Source: Aphanothece saxicola GSE-SYN-MK-01-06B (GTDB lineage: Bacteria > Cyanobacteriota > Cyanobacteriia > PCC-6307 > Cyanobiaceae). Taken from it: a stretch of 64,000 nt of DNA. Shown here in pieces: positions 43,994 to 52,855 of this stretch. Position 1 is the first letter of the stretch. Each line of letters opens with the position of its first letter. Under the pieces are notes generated by a model. That model was not told where the DNA came from and ran no database searches. It worked only from the letters and a program-made list of their open reading frames with translations. The stretch spans positions 434,001 to 498,000 of the forward strand of contig JAHHGT010000002.1 of NCBI GenBank assembly GCA_019359745.1. Reading direction: 5' to 3'. The translations under genes and the position numbers were made by a program.

Positions 43994-44843
43994 AAAACTG
44001 CGCATTTCTGGTAAGATTCGCGAAATCGTGATCAAGCCTATGAACGCGCATGAACGCAAGATGCTTGATATTCTTAAGCGAGGAAAAGAATGTTATGGAG
44101 TATTGGCAACAAAGGCAGAGTTTGAGGCCGAAGGAACCCGTACGGACGAACTTCTCAGGCTGTTGGAAATCGCCCATAAGGCTGAAGTCGGCATGGCTCT
44201 TAAGGTTGGTGGTTGCGAGGCGATCCGTGACATGCTGGAAGCGCGGCAATTTGGGGTTAACTACATCATCGCTCCGATGGTGGAATCACCCTATGCGTTA
44301 ACAAAGTTTATTGCCGCCAAGAACAAGGTCTTTTCTCCAGAAGATCAAGAGGACGTGAAATTCCTGTTCAATGTGGAGACAATTGCCGCTTATCGTTGTA
44401 TTGATGATTTGATAGCTGCCGCATCTGCGGAAGTAGGTTGCAATGGCGTCGTGTTTGGTCGCGTTGACTTCAGTTGTTCACTCGGCGTCGGAAGAGATGG
44501 TCTCGAAGGCGACGAGGTCACCAGGATTGGCGAAGAAATCGCCATGAAGTGCCACAGGGCCGGGCTTGAGTTCGTTGTCGGTGGGGCCGTATCCATTGAT
44601 GCGTTTCCAAATTTACGGAGGCTCCAAGCGGTGCATCTGGATCGCTTCGAAACACGCAAGGTTGTCTTTGACGGTTCAGCTCTTGACTCGCCAGATCTTG
44701 CTGAAGCATTGCTGCAGGCTGTTCACTTTGAATTGCTTTGGCTCCTCAACAAGCGTGAGTATTATGGATTGATGTATCAAGAAGATCAAATGCGGATCGA
44801 GATGCTTGAGAGTCGCTGGAAGGTCCTTGAGCGCGACGCCTGA
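43959..44843 (+). CDS. HpcH/HpaI-type aldolase/citrate lyase family protein
   Basis: A 294-residue TIM-barrel protein. MALKVGGCEAIRDM and YIIAPMVESPYALTKF resemble the HpcH/HpaI and citrate-lyase beta families, and NVETIAAYRCIDDL carries the metal-binding Glu. VFGRVDFSCSLG has the second acidic ligand. Class II pyruvate-type aldol chemistry would be expected. The start is uncertain: GTG 43959 overlaps the TPP gene by 35 bp, and ATG 44040 (MNAHERKMLDIL) is the alternative. It is the fourth gene of the module. Confidence 0.78.
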   Translation: MVFTDTLARLTEKLRISGKIREIVIKPMNAHERKMLDILKRGKECYGVLATKAEFEAEGTRTDELLRLLEIAHKAEVGMALKVGGCEAIRDMLEARQFGVNYIIAPMVESPYALTKFIAAKNKVFSPEDQEDVKFLFNVETIAAYRCIDDLIAAASAEVGCNGVVFGRVDFSCSLGVGRDGLEGDEVTRIGEEIAMKCHRAGLEFVVGGAVSIDAFPNLRRLQAVHLDRFETRKVVFDGSALDSPDLAEALLQAVHFELLWLLNKREYYGLMYQEDQMRIEMLESRWKVLERDA

Positions 44844-44938
44844 AGCTTAGGAAATTCTCCGCTTTTCATTGATGGCCATTGCGACCATTGAGCATTTAGG
44901 TTCATTCTCCGACTGTTTTTCTCTTGTCGTACCAGCTC

Positions 44939-45871
44939 ATGTCTGATTTTCAATCCAAGCCTATTGCGGTGACGGGTGCCACTGGTTGGGTTGGCAAATC
45001 TGCACTGCATGAACTACAGCTCACGCTCGAGCCAAACCTGTTTCGCCAGTATGTCAAAGCCTATGCGAGTAAGTCAGGATCTTTATGCACCACAGCCTAT
45101 GGGCGAGATCATCAGTTCGACTATCCAGTCTTCTCACTGGCCGAATTGCCTGAGCATGCAGTAAAAGATCCATTCGGTAGCATCTTTCATGCCGCGTTCT
45201 TCCCTCGTTCTGGCCTTGATGTTGTCGGAGTTGACTCTTATATCGCTATCAACCGAGAGATAACAAGGCTTGTTTGTGACGCCGTCACACACTCACCGGG
45301 AGTTCGGGTGGTCAATATCTCATCGGGAGCGGCGTCTTCCTTTGACGGCGAGCTTCCAGGATATGGCGATAAACTGCTTCAGAACCCCTATGGAGCTCTT
45401 AAACATGAGGAGGAGAAACGTATTGGAGATCTGACTGGCAGTCTTATCCTCAGGATCTACTCCCTTACTGGTAGGTTCATGACGAACCCCCAGATTTATG
45501 CCTTGGGTGACTTTCTCCTAAAGGCGCGTGACAAAACACAAATCATCCTCAAGTCAAAAAACCGTGTCGTGCGGGGATTTGGTCATGCGTCTAATATCTC
45601 TGCGTTGGCTTGGGCATGGGCGAAAAGCGACCATGCACCGCTTCAGAGTCCTTTGGCAACAGTCAGTCACGAAACTGACTTAAACGAGCTGGCTCAGAAA
45701 GTCAGCAAGATGTTCAACTTGCCTGAGCCTGTATCGTCCCTGGATAGTGCACTGTCTCCAAATATCTATTCAGCTGATACGACACCCTTTCTTGCTTTTC
45801 TCGGAGAGTTTGGCCTATCTGCGTCGACAATGGAGGAGCAGATTGCTGATACGGCTATGGGACTTTCTTGA
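44939..45871 (+). CDS. NAD-dependent epimerase/dehydratase
   Basis: An extended SDR of 310 residues. The cofactor motif is IAVTGATGWVGKSALHEL, the catalytic Ser region is VNISSGAASSFDGELP, and NPYGALKHEEEKR supplies YxxxK. It resembles NAD-dependent sugar epimerases but no substrate class stands out. It lies 95 bp after the aldolase gene and may be the last gene of the module; its end overlaps by 17 bp the end of the convergent methyltransferase gene. The ATG at 44939 is used instead of the TTG at 44924. Confidence 0.8.
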   Translation: MSDFQSKPIAVTGATGWVGKSALHELQLTLEPNLFRQYVKAYASKSGSLCTTAYGRDHQFDYPVFSLAELPEHAVKDPFGSIFHAAFFPRSGLDVVGVDSYIAINREITRLVCDAVTHSPGVRVVNISSGAASSFDGELPGYGDKLLQNPYGALKHEEEKRIGDLTGSLILRIYSLTGRFMTNPQIYALGDFLLKARDKTQIILKSKNRVVRGFGHASNISALAWAWAKSDHAPLQSPLATVSHETDLNELAQKVSKMFNLPEPVSSLDSALSPNIYSADTTPFLAFLGEFGLSASTMEEQIADTAMGLS

Positions 45872-47018
45872 GCTCATCAGGCTGATGAAGGATCTCAATC
45901 CCATCCAGCCTGAGTGCCGAAATGTGTGTATCTGCAGGATACGTTGACTGGATCACTCCAAGGATTTCTTTTGTGTATGCCGGTGCGGCAATGATTATGG
46001 CATCAGCGGCGCGTTCCAGGGCTTCAGATGGAGAGATGATTTCGATATGGGATGCTGGCGAGAACTTTCCCTGTTTAAACTCTGCTGAGTCAATGATGTA
46101 TTCAACTTTGCCCCCTATATCTGCACATGAGATGATTGTAAATCCTTGATGGCTTGCACCCCATATGGCAACCCGTCTGCCTTGACACTTGAGATCATCG
46201 ATCAATTCATTCAGCTCTCGACGTAGCCTCATATAGTTGTCTGTCAGTCCACCTAAAGCAATGACAGGTCTCTTTCTTGCATAGGCACAGATCGTGTCCT
46301 CATTGAATAGAGTGACCTCAATGACGTCGAATCCATTCGTCTCGAGCATGCGCCTTAATGTGGCTTCTGTAAAGTAAAGAAGATGGTCTCTGACAAACTC
46401 ATAGTAGGCGTTATGGCGCTGAATGTGATCAAAGCTTGGGACTGTAATAAGTCCAACACCATCAGAAGAAAGACTGCTGTGTATTCCAGCCAGCATTCCG
46501 CTTGGATTGGGTTGGTGCTCCAGGAAGTTGAAGGAGAGAAAGCCGTCATAGGGTGAGCCAGGCACAATGGACGCACAGGTGTCGACAAATCCTTCCATCA
46601 CAGGTAGACCCTTGCTTTGAGCAGCTAGAACGGAGGCCTTGCAGTGCTCAATGCCTGTGACTCTTGTGGGCTGTTCAGAGAAAAGCTGAATGAAGTCACC
46701 TTTGCCACAGCCAACTTCAATGAGATGTTTGTTCTCCAATGAAAACCTCTTGACAAAATCCTTGTATAGCTCAAGCTTCAGGTTCGCGAATGCGCCTTTC
46801 ACAGGCATTGCCCTGATCACATCGCGATAATACTCAACTGGTTCGCAGTCAAGCTGAAGAGTCTCACAAGACAGGCACTGCCTGACGTTGAAATCGATTC
46901 CTTTATCCACATCAAGTTCTTCCCTTGTTGGCATCTGTTGAGCGCCTGAAGGAAGATTGCTGTAATGAAGGATAGGGGCAGACAATTGATTGCTGCAAAC
47001 CAGGCAAGCTTGTCTCAT
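45855..47018 (-). CDS. Sugar C-methyltransferase-like SAM enzyme with zinc-finger N-terminus
   Basis: A 387-residue three-domain methyltransferase. N-terminal zinc-binding cysteines occur as CLVC (near residue 5) and CLSC (near 48). The SAM motif is LIEVGCGKGDFIQLF (about 98-112), and a C-terminal Rossmann-like domain has VAIWGASHQGFTII. This order is that of the NovU/TylC3 type C-methyltransferases that act on nucleotide keto-sugars, adding a branch methyl group. It is convergent with the preceding epimerase gene. Confidence 0.85.
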   Translation of the reverse strand: MRQACLVCSNQLSAPILHYSNLPSGAQQMPTREELDVDKGIDFNVRQCLSCETLQLDCEPVEYYRDVIRAMPVKGAFANLKLELYKDFVKRFSLENKHLIEVGCGKGDFIQLFSEQPTRVTGIEHCKASVLAAQSKGLPVMEGFVDTCASIVPGSPYDGFLSFNFLEHQPNPSGMLAGIHSSLSSDGVGLITVPSFDHIQRHNAYYEFVRDHLLYFTEATLRRMLETNGFDVIEVTLFNEDTICAYARKRPVIALGGLTDNYMRLRRELNELIDDLKCQGRRVAIWGASHQGFTIISCADIGGKVEYIIDSAEFKQGKFSPASHIEIISPSEALERAADAIIIAAPAYTKEILGVIQSTYPADTHISALRLDGIEILHQPDELKKVP

Positions 47019-47178
47019 GAGGGGTTAGGACTTGATGGCCTTGGCTGAGTGTTCGAAGTCTTGTGAGCCTGATAGGCGGACCACTCTGTGGAAGTCTGTT
47101 GCTCTTTGATTCTAGTACGTACTTCTGCAGAAGGCTCCCAGCCTTGAAGATGCTAATGCTGCCCTAGTCCTTGATCAT

Positions 47179-47580
47179 TCACTGTTTGGTTAAATGCTGA
47201 TCAGCACTTTGCTTGGCTGCAAATGACTGCTTGTATACAAAGGTGCTCCATGCATAGCCAACCGTCAAGGACGTTAGCGCTCCTAGCGCCGTCAACGCTG
47301 TTCTGCCAATGACTTCTTTGAAGATAGCGACTATTGCAATCCCTGCCAATAAAGTTGGTAGGATCGAAATGATGTAGCCACGTATCGTAACGCGATATCC
47401 TCTACTTTTTGGAAATACTAGAATGCGAAAGCTGAAGTACCTTATGATGTGGCAGGACGCTTCTGCAAGGCCTAAGGCAATAAATGCCCCCATGGGAAAG
47501 GCAAGCCAGAAAATTGCTGGTCCAAGGATGGTGAAGACAACCCCACTGAGCCCATATCGCGTCAAAGAATGGCTATTCAT
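47179..47580 (-). CDS. GtrA-family membrane protein
   Basis: A 133-residue protein with four membrane helices: YGLSGVVFTILGPAIFWLAF, FIALGLAEASCHIIRYFSF, ISILPTLLAGIAIVAIF and ALTALGALTSLTVGYAW. It fits the GtrA family, proposed to flip undecaprenyl-phosphate-glucose. The ATG at 47580 overlaps the preceding GT2 gene; an ATG at 47595 is also possible. It is the last gene of the Gtr-like triad. The 160 bp between it and the methyltransferase gene show no gene. Confidence 0.8.
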   Translation of the reverse strand: MNSHSLTRYGLSGVVFTILGPAIFWLAFPMGAFIALGLAEASCHIIRYFSFRILVFPKSRGYRVTIRGYIISILPTLLAGIAIVAIFKEVIGRTALTALGALTSLTVGYAWSTFVYKQSFAAKQSADQHLTKQ

Positions 47581-48553
47581 CCTGCCATTGATCATTGCGC
47601 AGCATGGAATATCTGAGTCTTGGTCTGAAGCCAGAATGGCGAAGTCCCTCAATCTGTCTTGACACAACTGCAGTGGTCAGCATTTGTAATCCAAAACTCA
47701 CGAGTATCAAGGCCATCACCGTTGGGATACCACCTTCATAGCGACTGTTCCCAGATAAATAGTTTGCAAGAAGGAATGCAGCCATCATGAAGGAAAACAG
47801 AATGCCAGCACCGCCGATTGTTAATGCAAGCCGACTGGCGGCAGCATCTGCTGACAGCAGCGCGCGTATCGCTTCTAACGCATACCCTGCGCCTCGATAG
47901 GAGGATGTACCGCGTGTGCGATCGGCCTGCTTGTAGTGAACAAGCACTGGAGAATGGCAACTGTTGGCGATGCACATCCGAAGATTCATTCCTGACTCAT
48001 CCCAGTAGCGAAGAATCTCCTCAACGACTTCCCTTCGATAACAGCCGAATCCATGAAAACCAGTTGGTACCTGTTGGAGTCTCGAGGAATAGCCCAGTGC
48101 TTTGTAGTAGGTTCGACGTGCCATCTGCAGAAGCGGTCCGCCTGCAGATCGACTCTTCACAGCCAGTACAGCATCTTTGGAGTTGTCCTGAAGAAGTTGT
48201 GCCACCATCTCCACGCTCTGCTCAGGTGGATCTTGCAGATCTGAGCAGAGGCATACCATCAAGGTGTAGTTCCCCGCTTGCCGGAAGGCGTTCACGGCCG
48301 AGGCCTCCGGTCCGTAGTTGCTGCTGTTGGCAATCCCGATGACGTTGGGATCCTTCGCAATAATGCGCTGAATGGCGATGAGGCTTTCATCGCTGCTGTG
48401 ATTGTCTGCGATCACCATCCCGAACTCAAGATCGGCTTGGTTTGGGAGGGAGCTTCGGATCATCTCATAGGCCTGACGACAGCGAGCGTGCAACTCATCA
48501 AGATTCAGGGATTCATTGTAGGCAGTCGTTACGTATACGAGTCGACCGGTCAT
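47573..48553 (-). CDS. GT2 polyprenyl-phosphate glycosyltransferase (GtrB-like)
   Basis: A 326-residue protein, start ATG 48553 (MTGRLVYVTTAYNESLN). The N-terminal GT-A domain has MVIADNHSSDESL and CSDLQDPPEQSVEM, and two C-terminal membrane helices follow. DLQDPPE marks polyprenyl-phosphate sugar transferases. The frame upstream of 48553 is non-coding in appearance. It lies between a GtrII-like gene and a GtrA-like gene in the order of phage and Shigella gtr operons, though here the order is II-B-A. Confidence 0.88.
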   Translation of the reverse strand: MTGRLVYVTTAYNESLNLDELHARCRQAYEMIRSSLPNQADLEFGMVIADNHSSDESLIAIQRIIAKDPNVIGIANSSNYGPEASAVNAFRQAGNYTLMVCLCSDLQDPPEQSVEMVAQLLQDNSKDAVLAVKSRSAGGPLLQMARRTYYKALGYSSRLQQVPTGFHGFGCYRREVVEEILRYWDESGMNLRMCIANSCHSPVLVHYKQADRTRGTSSYRGAGYALEAIRALLSADAAASRLALTIGGAGILFSFMMAAFLLANYLSGNSRYEGGIPTVMALILVSFGLQMLTTAVVSRQIEGLRHSGFRPRLRYSMLRNDQWQDE

Positions 48554-48683
48554 TACCCTGAAATCCAGTGCTGTCGTAGCTACCTTAGCCGATTCATTCG
48601 GATTGCCCACAAACTCTTGGCTTTGCCTGCTGACATGCGTTCGCGCTTCTAGTGGTTCTCTTGGGGATGAGTTCAAACCATGC

Positions 48684-50333
48684 CTACTCTTCTTCCTTCT
48701 GCCCCAGCTTGAGCAACAAGGTATCACCTGAAACTTGGATGGATCTAGGGTCTGGCCAAGGCTCCATCGCCTCAAACGTTGGACCGAGCTGTTTGATCCT
48801 ATCTTCGCCTGCAGCCTCTAGGTTGTGAACTCCCATCATCTTCAGATAGGAGACGACTCGCTTGCTGGAGCCGCCCACCCAGTTAAACCATGACCCATTA
48901 GCTGCAGAGTACCAGGCTGTTTCAAAATACTGTTTGCGTTTCAGTGCGCCACTCGTGGCTAGCTTGTTGACTGGTTGCCCTTGCAGTTCGGAGCGACTGG
49001 AGAGATAGGAGATGATGGTGGATGCCACCAGCTGGTCGGATCTGCTGGTAAAACTGCGGGCCCCAAAGTAATTGGAGTTAACGTTGATAATCTGAAGCAC
49101 GAGTGCGAAAACACTGGCAATGGCAGCAATCTGAATCCATGTCCTTGTCTTTGTAAAGGTATTGGATTCCAACCAAATGATGGAGAATAGCCAGAATACG
49201 TATGGCAAGCCAACCATTGCTCTGAGGGGTATGCGGTTTGGGCTTGATACCCAGTTCAGCGCTAGTGGAGTGGCTAGCAGTAGCCCAACCAGGCAAAGCT
49301 GAAGATAGAAATGTGGTCTTCCAACAGACCGGGTGTGCGCCTTTTCGGTGGACGTAGCTTCTACCCTTTCCGATCTGCCGGACTGCCATAGAACCATCGC
49401 AATCCCTCCTGCGATGACAATGGGTGCGACATAGAGGTTGCCCCCAAAAAACTGGGAAGGCCCCGTGTAGGTGCGAATAACCTGTCCCAGATTTCCGAGT
49501 ATCCAGCTCACAGGTTCTGTACGAAGCGAAAAGTAGGGGCTTATGAAATAGCGATCAATCATGAATACCTTGGCCCCTGTCAGCTGGAGCGCCAACTTGT
49601 AGACAAGCTGGTAAAGAAGAGTGGCGATGGCGGCATTGGCGATGTAGCTCGGAAGCTGGCGTGCATTGCTTTGGCTCCAGCCGACTCGACGGTCGCACCT
49701 AATGAGTGAGTAGCCTATTCCCATTGAAATGTAGAAGGTGACGAACGACTGGTAGCTCCCGAGAGCAATAAGCAGGAGAAGGATGGCTTGTACTGAAGGC
49801 GTTGATATCCAGCTTTTTCTCTGGCGTTCGTTTTCCGCTTCCTTGGTCACCCAGGCGGCTCCTGCGGTCGCAACTAGGCCTATGGCGAACCCTGGTACCA
49901 TTCCTGAAAACTCCTGAATCAACCAATTGGTTGGGAAGCCGGCAAAGATGACAAAGCAGAGCATGGTTTTCCAGCTGTGCTTCAGTCCATGCAGGTCAAT
50001 GATGAGAGCATAGGTTATAACATATGAAACCGCTAGCAGTGAGTATGGAAATAGCGGACTGATCAGTTGTGGGAACAGGCCTTCAATGACCGCACTGGTT
50101 AATCTCCCAAGCCCGAGTGCGATGTTCTTTTCCTCGCCGAGCAGGCCCCAGTCATCATCGATGGAGATGGATGGATGAAAGAGAAAACCGCCAAGCAGAA
50201 TGACCGACAACACCAGGAGCGTTAAGGCTCCTGTCTGGTCAAGCTTTGTACGCTCGGGCAGGCTCTGAAGTCTCTTCAGGACACTCCTCATGGATGTCTT
50301 GGGCGAACTTGCGTGATCACTCATTGGCTTCAT
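48684..50333 (-). CDS. GtrII-like membrane glucosyltransferase
   Basis: A 549-residue polytopic protein with about eleven helices. The first periplasmic loop has SISIDDDWGLLGEE, the acidic motif seen in the GtrII-type serotype-converting glucosyltransferases, and a soluble C-terminal domain follows. It would transfer a sugar from the polyprenyl-phosphate donor made by the GT2 gene downstream to the O-antigen at the periplasmic face. It heads a minus-strand triad with the GtrB-like and GtrA-like genes. Confidence 0.75.
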   Translation of the reverse strand: MKPMSDHASSPKTSMRSVLKRLQSLPERTKLDQTGALTLLVLSVILLGGFLFHPSISIDDDWGLLGEEKNIALGLGRLTSAVIEGLFPQLISPLFPYSLLAVSYVITYALIIDLHGLKHSWKTMLCFVIFAGFPTNWLIQEFSGMVPGFAIGLVATAGAAWVTKEAENERQRKSWISTPSVQAILLLLIALGSYQSFVTFYISMGIGYSLIRCDRRVGWSQSNARQLPSYIANAAIATLLYQLVYKLALQLTGAKVFMIDRYFISPYFSLRTEPVSWILGNLGQVIRTYTGPSQFFGGNLYVAPIVIAGGIAMVLWQSGRSERVEATSTEKAHTRSVGRPHFYLQLCLVGLLLATPLALNWVSSPNRIPLRAMVGLPYVFWLFSIIWLESNTFTKTRTWIQIAAIASVFALVLQIINVNSNYFGARSFTSRSDQLVASTIISYLSSRSELQGQPVNKLATSGALKRKQYFETAWYSAANGSWFNWVGGSSKRVVSYLKMMGVHNLEAAGEDRIKQLGPTFEAMEPWPDPRSIQVSGDTLLLKLGQKEEE

Positions 50334-50454
50334 AATGAGTGGCTTGGGTCATCCCTTTCATGGCTCCGTTCATCCTTAAGCCCTCAATGTGGAATCAGTT
50401 GCCGGTGGAGAGTGGCCCCACAAAGGCGGCCTTGTGCTGCCACCAGTTGTGGGG

Positions 50455-50670
50455 ATGGACCCAGAACGGATCGTCAGGGCACGGGAGGACCTGGCATTCA
50501 TCGTTTTCTGCTTGGACATGGCCTGGAAGCTATTTCTTGTGCCCATCATCCTTCCTTTGGCATGGTTGATGTGGGGCATCCTGGGCGTCAATCATCTGGG
50601 GAAGGCAGACAATGCTGCGAATAACACGTGGCTCTCCCTATTTCCCAACGGTACTCTCAGTATCCCGTGA
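50455..50670 (+). CDS. Small hypothetical membrane protein
   Basis: A frame of 71 codons from ATG 50455 (MDPERIVRAREDLAFIV) with one or two hydrophobic segments (KLFLVPIILPLAWLMWGILG). A longer form from GTG 50389 is open but begins with unconvincing sequence. It lies between the GtrII-like gene and a membrane transferase gene. It has no recognised family. It could be a small envelope protein or chance; the clustered hydrophobic residues favour the former. The 249 bp after it show no gene. Confidence 0.35.
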   Translation: MDPERIVRAREDLAFIVFCLDMAWKLFLVPIILPLAWLMWGILGVNHLGKADNAANNTWLSLFPNGTLSIP

Positions 50671-50919
50671 TTGCCGTGTGCTTCACCACTGACTGCGATC
50701 CTCCTAAGGCACTTTTCTGTCTGAGTCGGGCGAGACTCTGGTGTCCCTGGCACGGTTACGATCTGGTGAGTTGGCCTTCTCCTGGACAGTTGTTCAGCTG
50801 ATGTGGCCAGACACTGATCGCCCTGCGCCCCTTTTCGGTCACGGGAGCCCTCGCCGGTTTCGGCGACACCACATCTCCTTCGCCACCCAACCCACTTCCA
50901 TGAAACCACCTGTATCTTT

Positions 50920-52638
50920 GTGACCACTCGAGTGCGTTTCATGGGGCAGACCGCATCAAGGCGTCATTCATCTCCGTTGATTTCCTTGGAGTTAAGCATC
51001 GGCTTACTCCTTTTTATTGTTTCATCGACTGCCGTTCTCGCTCGTATCTTGCGTCACGGGGTCATCGCAAGCGGATTCCAGGATGACGTTCACGTGGCTG
51101 CTTCTTTGGCCCGTCGCTATCTGCAGTTGCCACCTGGCACCGAGGTGGTGGACATGTACACGCAGGGTTTTCTCCATCCGCTGCTTTACGTGCCCCTTCT
51201 GGCCTTGCTCCGGGCCATTGGTACCCCCCCCCCATTGCAGGATGGACTGGCGATCGCCTTTGTGCAGTCTGTTGCCGTCGGTCTCATTGCTTTGCTGGCC
51301 TTCGTCGGCAGCCGGGCCCTGCTGAGCCGTGGGGCATCCGTCGCCGTTTGCTTCCTCTGCGTCGGTCCACCGCTTCTTTTGCGCCCTCTGGATACGGCTA
51401 CGACGCAAGTGACTCCCAACGGCGAGATCCTTGGCAGTGTGTTGCTCCTGGGAATCTGGACCTTGCTCGTGCATCGACCTCCGGGGCTCAAGGCCCTTTC
51501 TGGTGTTGTTGTGCTTTCTGTCGGCGCGTTTCATCTCAAGTACCAGCTGGTGCCCCAAGTCTGGGCTCTCATCCTGGGTGGTGGCCTTGGCCGGCAACGC
51601 GCCTTCCGGCTCCTGTGCCTTTCCCTGGTGGCTTGTCTAGTGGTTGACCTTCTGGTCTATCGGATGGGCGGCTTTGGTCTGTTCAGTCGTGCAGGATCGC
51701 TTCTTGCCGACTACATGGGCATTGTTGATGTTGATGTGGTCAGCAAGGGTTCGTCTGGTTTCTCAATCCGGGCGATGGCTGGCTGGTTAATTGTCAATGG
51801 CTTCACCTTGGTGCGTAGCGCTCCTGATCGGCTCATGGGTTTGCTGTCCACTCTGCGCACCCTGGTTGTTGAAGCTCCACAATTCCTTCTGGCTTGGGCT
51901 GTGTGGCTGTTGCCCTTGTTACGACGACAGCCCTATGGGCCCCAGTCCCGCCACTTCCTCTTCGCGGCGCTTTTGCTCTCCGTGGCCACGATCGCTGCGA
52001 TCCTGCTGCCCAACAAGGGCATGTTGAACTATTACCTTTTGCTCATCCCAACGGCGGTGGTCGTGATGGCTACAGGCCTGGCCAACTTCTCCGGCCTCAC
52101 CTCTAGCGTTGTACTTTCCAGATCTGCGGCATCAGGGCTTGTCCGGCCGCTCGCCATCCCATGGTGGGCACCACCTCTTGCCCTTTCCCCTGTCATAGCT
52201 CTGTTGATCGGCACTGGCCTGACGTTGAACCGCCAGCTCATGGAGAGCGACCACAGGCAGAAGGCTTCGCTTCCTGCTGACACGCATCAGGCAGGTGTCC
52301 ATCTCTATGGATTGAACTCCCGGCTGCTCGGCCTTCACAACACCCACATCAGTGACCTCAACCTCGGAGTCCTACTCCTTCTGTCCTGGGTCAACCACGA
52401 TACGAAGCCGTACATCCATGCGCTGACAACTCCGCAGAGCAGCCCCCGATTCGTGCTCGATCATGTGGCCTCCCCGAGCAAGGGTGGTGGCTTGGCTGCG
52501 GCTGATTACCCTCCCCTGGCTGAACTGGCCCGACGCCACGGCATTGACTTGCTGCAGATTTACCGTGTGCGTCAGACTAATGCGTTGGGCATCCTCTATG
52601 AACGGATCAGTGATCCGCATGAGAAGCCAGTTCGTTGA
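50920..52638 (+). CDS. Polytopic membrane protein, possible GT-C glycosyltransferase
   Basis: A 572-residue protein with about ten membrane helices. An acidic motif lies in the first loop (ASGFQDDVHVAASLARRYLQ; DD at about residue 54), where GT-C transferases hold their catalytic acid, followed by HPLLYVPLLALL. The C-terminus is a soluble domain of about 120 residues. No family is recognised beyond this pattern. The start is GTG 50920; ATG 50941 is an alternative. It is the only plus-strand gene between minus-strand transferase genes, so it has its own promoter. Confidence 0.65.
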   Translation: MTTRVRFMGQTASRRHSSPLISLELSIGLLLFIVSSTAVLARILRHGVIASGFQDDVHVAASLARRYLQLPPGTEVVDMYTQGFLHPLLYVPLLALLRAIGTPPPLQDGLAIAFVQSVAVGLIALLAFVGSRALLSRGASVAVCFLCVGPPLLLRPLDTATTQVTPNGEILGSVLLLGIWTLLVHRPPGLKALSGVVVLSVGAFHLKYQLVPQVWALILGGGLGRQRAFRLLCLSLVACLVVDLLVYRMGGFGLFSRAGSLLADYMGIVDVDVVSKGSSGFSIRAMAGWLIVNGFTLVRSAPDRLMGLLSTLRTLVVEAPQFLLAWAVWLLPLLRRQPYGPQSRHFLFAALLLSVATIAAILLPNKGMLNYYLLLIPTAVVVMATGLANFSGLTSSVVLSRSAASGLVRPLAIPWWAPPLALSPVIALLIGTGLTLNRQLMESDHRQKASLPADTHQAGVHLYGLNSRLLGLHNTHISDLNLGVLLLLSWVNHDTKPYIHALTTPQSSPRFVLDHVASPSKGGGLAAADYPPLAELARRHGIDLLQIYRVRQTNALGILYERISDPHEKPVR

Positions 52639-52855
52639 CGGCTGGATCTTGAAGTCTTCGGAATAATAAAGTAGAGGGGGAGGGTCATCCCGGCTTCTTG
52701 CCTATCGATCACTTTCCGATCTCTTCGGTCAGGCTGTCGTCAATATCGTTCGAACTGTCAGCGTTACATTCGCTTGTGACCGCTCCTGTTCCCCACTCCC
52801 TTCACTGGGTCGGTTGGTAATGGGTTGGTGATAGTTGAACCCGCCAACCCTGCCT

